Shown in pieces: positions 59,802 to 64,000 of a stretch of DNA of 64,000 nt; position 1 is the stretch's first letter; each line of letters opens with the position of its first letter. The notes under the pieces were generated by a model that was given only the letters and a program-made list of their open reading frames with translations, was not told the origin of the DNA and made no database searches. The stretch lies in assembly GCF_033366695.1 (NCBI RefSeq), contig NZ_JAOBTQ010000001.1, positions 5,022,001 through 5,086,000 of the forward strand, read 5' to 3'. The DNA is from Streptomyces sp. SCL15-4. Its GTDB lineage: Bacteria > Actinomycetota > Actinomycetes > Streptomycetales > Streptomycetaceae. The position numbers and the translations under genes are program-made.

Positions 59802-60514
59802 CCGTACGCGAAGGGCACCCGCCGGATCACCGCGACTCCGGCGTGTGACGCGTCTCCTTCCTCACGCCCCCGCCGCGCCTCGACGGCCGCATCCGATGTG
59901 CCGTCAGGACGAGCGGCGTGGGCCGATCGTGCCGTACCCGAAACGAACCGCCGCGTCCGCCGCGCCCGCGCCCGCCGCGGCCCCGGCCGGATCGGCGCCG
60001 CTGCCGGCCGCACCGGTGGCCCGCGCCGACGTGACCGGCGCCGACCACCGCTGCCGGACGCCGATCGGCGTCAGAACGCCGCCTCGCCGGTGCAGACCGA
60101 CGCGAGCACGGACGACGGGAACCACGCCCGCCGCCCCCATCGGGACCCCCGACCTCAACCGGTGCCCACACGCCCGGCGCGAGCGGCTCCTCCAGGCTGT
60201 TCCCGGGCGTGCCGACGGCCGAGGCGCCCGGTACGACCACCACGCGCACGCCGGTGAGGACGGCCGTCCGCTCACCTTGGACACCACCGGGCGGCCGGAC
60301 GGCGCGGCAGGCGGCACCTCGGCGCCGGGTGGTGTCCCGGGCCCGGCCGCGACGGGCGGCGGCGACGGCGGCCTCGCCGAGACCGGCGCGGTGTCCACAC
60401 GCCCGCCGTGCCACGGGAGAGGCCGAGCCGCCCGGTGAGGCCGGCCGCGGACAAGCCGGGAGGGCCGCCGCATCCTCCCGGATGCGACGGCCCTCCACAG
60501 GCCGGGCCGCGCGA
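59802..60514 (-). pseudogene. region with remnants of a minus-strand gene
   Basis: No intact gene is convincing in these 713 bases. On the minus strand, protein-like pieces occur in different frames in order. A Pro-rich linker (PPSPPPVAAGPGTPPGAE, about 60350) comes first, then GVRVVVVPGASAVGTPGNSL with LAPGVWAPVEVGG (about 60250-60130), then an Ala/Gly-rich end finishing RFGYGTIGPRRSS at 59904. This pattern suggests a secreted or regulatory protein gene broken by at least two frameshifts. A plus-strand frame (59845-60438) is less protein-like. Confidence 0.35.
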
Positions 60515-62020
60515 CTAGTTCACGTTGCCCATCAGCTTCTTGACCTTGTTGCGGTACATCCACACCGCCACACCCGCGACCACGGCGAGCACGGCCTCCA
60601 GGGCGACGAAGCCCTTCTTGTCGAGGTTGACGCCCCCGATGGCCGGGTTCGACAGCAGAGCGGTGACGGAGTCGCCCGCGGTGACCGCGAGGAACCACAC
60701 GCCCATCATCTGCGAGGCGTACTTCTGCGGCGCCATCTTCGTCGTCACCGACAGACCCACCGGCGACAGCGTCAGTTCGCCGACGGTCTGCACGAAGTAG
60801 ATCGCGACCAGCCACAGCGCCGCGGCCTTGTGGCCGCCCTCGGCGACCGACAGCGGGGCGAGGAAGACGAAGAAGGAGGCACCGACCAGCACCAGACCGG
60901 AAGAGAACTTCACGATCGTGCTCGGCTCCTTGCCGCGCCGGTTCAGCCACAGCCACAGCCAGGCGAAGACCGGGGCCAGCGCCATGATCAGGACCGGGTT
61001 GACCGACTGGTACCAGGAGACCGGGAAGTCCCAGCCGAGGACCGAGTTCTCGGCGCTGTCCTGGGCGAACAGCGACAGGGTCGAGCCGCCCTGGTCGTAG
61101 ATCATCCAGAAGACGGCGGCGGCCACGAAGAACCAGATGTACGCCTTCACCTTCGAGCGCTCGCCCGTGTCCAGGTCCTTGTCCCGCAGGATCCGGGCGA
61201 TGACCAGGATCGGCACGATCAGGCCGATGAGGGTGAGCGGGATCAGCGCCCAGTTCAGGGTGAAGTGACCGGTGCCGCCGACGACGCCGTAGAACACCGC
61301 GGCGACGGCCAGCCAGATCAGGCCCTTGCGCAGGGTCGCGGCCTTCTGCTCGGCGCTCAGCGGGGTCGGGACCTCGCTGCTCTTCGGGTTCAGGTGGCGG
61401 CCGCCCATCAGGTACTGGGCCAGACCCAGCGCCATGCCGAGCGCGGCCAGCGCGAAGCCCAGGTGCCAGTTGACGTTCTCACCGATGGTGCCGATGACCA
61501 GCGGGGCGACGAACGCACCGAGGTTGATGCCGATGTAGAAGAGCGTGAAGCCACCGTCCCGGCGCGGGTCCTCCGGGCCGTTGTAGAGGTGGCCGACCAT
61601 CGTGGAGATGTTGGCCTTCAGCAGACCCGAACCGATGGCGACGAGCACCAGGCCGACGTAGAAGCTCGCGGCGAAGGGGACCGCCAGGGCCAGGTGACCC
61701 AGCATGATGACCGCGCCCGCGACGGCGACCGTCTTGCGGGGGCCGAGCAGGCGGTCGGCGAACCAGCCGCCGGGCAGGGCGAGCAGGTACACGAGCGACA
61801 GGTACACCGCGTAGATCGCGCTCGCCGTGCCACCGCTGAGGTGCAGGCCACCCGGGGCCACCAGGTACAGCGGGAGCAGGGCCCTCATGCCGTAGTAGGA
61901 GAAACGCTCCCACATCTCGGTCATGAAGAGAGTGGCCAGTCCGCGGGGGTGGCCGAAGAAGGTCTTCTCGGAACCGGGGGTGCCCGGTCGGACCGAGTCC
62001 TTCGTCAGGCTGGACGCCAT
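60515..62020 (-). CDS. POT-family oligopeptide transporter
   Basis: 501 aa, about 14 membrane helices. TEMWERFSYYGMRALLPLYL and FYIGINLGAFVAPLVIG are diagnostic of proton-coupled oligopeptide transporters (DtpT/PepT type), which import di- and tripeptides. ATG 62020 with AAGGA six bases upstream. Monocistronic; the 508-base upstream region is shared with the two-component operon. Confidence 0.95.
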   Translation of the reverse strand: MASSLTKDSVRPGTPGSEKTFFGHPRGLATLFMTEMWERFSYYGMRALLPLYLVAPGGLHLSGGTASAIYAVYLSLVYLLALPGGWFADRLLGPRKTVAVAGAVIMLGHLALAVPFAASFYVGLVLVAIGSGLLKANISTMVGHLYNGPEDPRRDGGFTLFYIGINLGAFVAPLVIGTIGENVNWHLGFALAALGMALGLAQYLMGGRHLNPKSSEVPTPLSAEQKAATLRKGLIWLAVAAVFYGVVGGTGHFTLNWALIPLTLIGLIVPILVIARILRDKDLDTGERSKVKAYIWFFVAAAVFWMIYDQGGSTLSLFAQDSAENSVLGWDFPVSWYQSVNPVLIMALAPVFAWLWLWLNRRGKEPSTIVKFSSGLVLVGASFFVFLAPLSVAEGGHKAAALWLVAIYFVQTVGELTLSPVGLSVTTKMAPQKYASQMMGVWFLAVTAGDSVTALLSNPAIGGVNLDKKGFVALEAVLAVVAGVAVWMYRNKVKKLMGNVN

Positions 62021-62528
62021 GGTCGTTCCTTGCTGGTCGGGACGCGCGGCTGGAGCGTTGCGCGCCCGGTGGGGGCGGCCGGCACCGGCGGGTCGGTCGT
62101 CCACCCCCACGCCCAGGGGGAGTCCGCCTCCGGATCACGGAGGCGGCGGACGGCGACCACCGGGATCCACGCCCCACGACGCGTCGCTGCGCCCGGAGCC
62201 CGGCCAGAGGTCATTCCTTTCAAGGCTGATCGGATCAAGGCTGGTCGGATCAGCCCGTACACAAAAGAGACCTTCAGCGTCGACTGCTCGCCAAAGGTCC
62301 CCGGTGCGTACTACAGGCGTTCAGGTCACCATACGGCAGGACACCGCCGGATATGGAAGGACTTGAGACGCGGATCACAGGTGTCGCGGGAACCGTGCGA
62401 GCGGTTTCGAAGGTCTCTCCTACGATCCCATCCCCAGGTCAATGGTTCGTACCAGCGGGGTGCGAAGGTAAGAAGCCGGGGAAGCGATCACGGCCCGGCA
62501 CCGTACACGGGCGGACTACCATCACCTC
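62021..62528. other. divergent intergenic region, peptide transporter / two-component system
   Basis: No gene seen in these 508 bases. Contains a 15-base tandem repeat (62220-62249) and the likely leaderless promoter of the response regulator (TACCAT at 62517-62522). Confidence 0.55.
62220..62249. repeat. 15-base tandem repeat in divergent promoter region
   Basis: TCAAGGCTGATCGGA (62220-62234) is followed directly by TCAAGGCTGGTCGGA (62235-62249), then a partial TCAGCC. Direct repeats of this kind are typical binding sites of OmpR-family regulators, one of which is encoded 280 bases downstream. Confidence 0.55.
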
Positions 62529-63206
62529 ATGACCCGTGTACTGCTCGCCGAGGACGACGCGTCCATCTCGGAGCCGCTGGCCCGCGCCCTGCGCCGGGAA
62601 GGTTACGAGGTCGAGGTGCGCGAGGACGGACCCGCCGCGCTCGACGCCGGAATGCAGGGCGGCGTCGACCTGGTCGTGCTGGACCTGGGCCTGCCCGGCA
62701 TGGACGGCCTGGAGGTCGCCCGCCGGCTGCGGGCCGACGGCCACACCGTGCCGATCCTCATCCTGACCGCGCGGGCCGACGAGGTGGACACCGTCGTCGG
62801 CCTCGACGCGGGCGCCGACGACTACGTCACCAAGCCCTTCCGGCTCGCCGAACTGCTCGCCCGGGTCCGGGCGCTGCTGCGGCGCGGGTCCGCCGAGCCG
62901 CAGCAGCCGCCGGCCACCCACGGGGTGCGCATCGACGTCGAGTCGCACCGCGCGTGGATGGGCGACGAGGAGCTCCAGCTGACCGCCAAGGAGTTCGACC
63001 TGCTGCGGGTGCTGGTGCGCGACGCCGGCCGCGTGGTCACCCGGGACCAGCTGATGCGCGAGGTCTGGGACACCACCTGGTGGTCCTCCACCAAGACCCT
63101 CGACATGCACATCTCCTGGCTCCGCAAGAAGCTCGGCGACGACGCGGCGAACCCCCGCTACATCGCCACCGTGCGCGGTGTGGGCTTCCGCTTCGAGAAG
63201 AGCTGA
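62529..63206 (+). CDS. OmpR-family response regulator
   Basis: 225 aa. Receiver domain with acidic pocket EDD (8-10), phospho-acceptor Asp52 in VLDLGLPGMDG, switch Thr in LTARAD and Lys in VTKPF. The C-terminal winged helix ends RGVGFRFEKS. ATG 62529 lies six bases after TACCAT, so the mRNA is probably leaderless. Forms an operon with the kinase gene 32 bases downstream. The signal is unknown; tandem repeats upstream may be its own target. Confidence 0.94.
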   Translation: MTRVLLAEDDASISEPLARALRREGYEVEVREDGPAALDAGMQGGVDLVVLDLGLPGMDGLEVARRLRADGHTVPILILTARADEVDTVVGLDAGADDYVTKPFRLAELLARVRALLRRGSAEPQQPPATHGVRIDVESHRAWMGDEELQLTAKEFDLLRVLVRDAGRVVTRDQLMREVWDTTWWSSTKTLDMHISWLRKKLGDDAANPRYIATVRGVGFRFEKS

Positions 63207-63238
63207 GCCGGGCCGGCGATCACCTCAGGTAACGGACC

Positions 63239-64000
63239 ATGCGTCGACGTCTCATCCAGTCCACCCTCGCCGTCGTGCTGGTGGTGATCGCCGTCTTCGG
63301 TGTCTCGCTCGTCATCGTCGAGACCCGCACCATCAGCAACAGCGCCCAGGAGCGGGTGGAGTCGGAGGCGGTGCGGCTGGCCAGCATCGTGGACAGCCGG
63401 ATCCTCGCCGCGGAGAACGTCAACGCGGACGTGCTGCGCAATCCGGTCAGCAAGGACCAGTACGCGGTCATCTCCATGCCCGGCAAGACGCCCATAGAGA
63501 TCGGCAGCAAGCCCGAGGGCGACACCATCCAGTCGACGCAGCACGGCGAGGAGGGCGAGACGGTCACCGTCCAGGAGCCCCGCTCCGCGGTGACCCGCGA
63601 GGTCGGCCGGACCCTGCTGATCATCGGACTGGTCGCGCTGCTCGCGGTGATCGCGGCCGTGCTGCTCGCCCTGCGGCAGGCGGGCCGGCTCGCCTCTCCG
63701 CTGACCGACCTCGCCGAGACCGCCGAGCGCCTCGGCTCCGGCGACCCGCGCCCGCGGCACAAGCGGTACGGCGTGCCCGAGCTGGACCGGGTCGCCGATG
63801 TGCTGGACTCCTCCGCGGAACGGATCGCGCGCATGCTGACCGCCGAGCGGCGCCTGGCGGCCGACGCCTCGCACCAGCTCCGCACGCCGCTCACCGCCCT
63901 GTCCATGCGGCTGGAGGAGATCACCCTCACCGACGACCCGGACACGGTGAAGGAGGAGGCCACCATCGCGCTGACGCAGGTGGAGCGGCTGACCGACGTG
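63239..64000 (+). CDS. sensor histidine kinase (partial, runs off window)
   Basis: At least 254 residues, 3' end outside the window. A first membrane helix (STLAVVLVVIAVFGVSLVIV) is followed by an extracytoplasmic sensor loop of about 90 residues, a second helix (TLLIIGLVALLAVIAAVLLAL), a HAMP-like linker (PLTDLAETAERLGSGD) and the dimerisation/phospho-transfer helix ASHQLRTPLTAL with phospho-acceptor His212. The ATP-binding domain lies beyond the window. ATG 63239 is 32 bases after the response regulator stop. Confidence 0.93.
   Translation, partial: MRRRLIQSTLAVVLVVIAVFGVSLVIVETRTISNSAQERVESEAVRLASIVDSRILAAENVNADVLRNPVSKDQYAVISMPGKTPIEIGSKPEGDTIQSTQHGEEGETVTVQEPRSAVTREVGRTLLIIGLVALLAVIAAVLLALRQAGRLASPLTDLAETAERLGSGDPRPRHKRYGVPELDRVADVLDSSAERIARMLTAERRLAADASHQLRTPLTALSMRLEEITLTDDPDTVKEEATIALTQVERLTDV

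Noticed and set aside
60365..60395. LAETG motif (Streptomyces-type LAXTG sortase signal) in a plus-strand frame
   Set aside because: It is not followed by a hydrophobic helix and basic tail, and the frame itself is doubtful, so a sortase substrate is not supported.

Overview
The window is chromosomal DNA from a Streptomyces (very high GC, GTG/TTG starts, GTGA/ATGA gene overlaps, bldA tRNA, resuscitation-promoting factors, SigB-type sigma module). From memory, not alignment, the gene order matches the conserved core of Streptomyces chromosomes (the S. coelicolor SCO3111-to-SCO3062 interval). I see no insertion sequence, prophage, integrase or CRISPR array.

Layout. 1-3814: MacB-type ABC exporter (ATPase plus FtsX-like permease). 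4149-7682: mfd. 7760-12296: MerR regulator, SDR enzyme, HNH lipoprotein, GNAT enzyme and two exported proteins. 12486-14912: HTH + N6-methylase-like + specificity-like fusion whose linker DNA carries a phased array of GTGAAC/GTTCAC half-sites. 15072-17278: membrane protein and Ser/Thr kinase with a repeat tail. 17345-20139: exported DUF1906 protein, SurA-like lipoprotein, MazG. 20768-22054: cytochrome P450. 22223-24433: two Rpf lytic transglycosylases, the second behind a c-di-AMP (ydaO) riboswitch. 24830-28218: enolase, DivIC/FtsB, DUF501, Ppx/GppA. 28663-31535: type II NADH dehydrogenase with an upstream Rex-like operator, then a Cfa-type methyltransferase. 31600-34898: a second MacB-type exporter, on the minus strand. 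35325-35408: bldA tRNA-Leu(UAA), followed by pobA, a Bax-inhibitor-1 protein, small genes, a thiolase, an SGNH hydrolase and cystathionine beta-synthase (43583). 43929-47622: XRE regulator divergent from an SDR gene, and a CodB-type permease divergent from an RpiR regulator. 49308-51387: minus-strand cluster of three Roadblock/LC7 proteins and one PATAN/DUF4388-like protein. 51878-57322: histidine utilisation operon hutU - M20 amidohydrolase - hutF - hutI. 57393-59801: SigB-type sigma factor, STAS antagonist, HATPase anti-sigma-like protein. 60515-64000: POT peptide transporter and an OmpR-type two-component pair, the kinase cut by the window end.

How the parts fit. Most of the window is housekeeping: DNA repair, glycolysis, division, respiration, sulphur amino acids, nucleotide clean-up. 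Developmental and stress control is layered on it: bldA, the c-di-AMP riboswitch on rpfA, a likely Rex site near ndh, DnaA-box-like sequences before mfd and mazG, and the sigma/anti-sigma module. The least explained items are the methylase-like gene with DNA-level repeats and an altered catalytic motif, the GTPase-less Roadblock cluster, and the M20 hydrolase inside the hut operon. Function calls come from reading protein sequences by eye; no database search was run.
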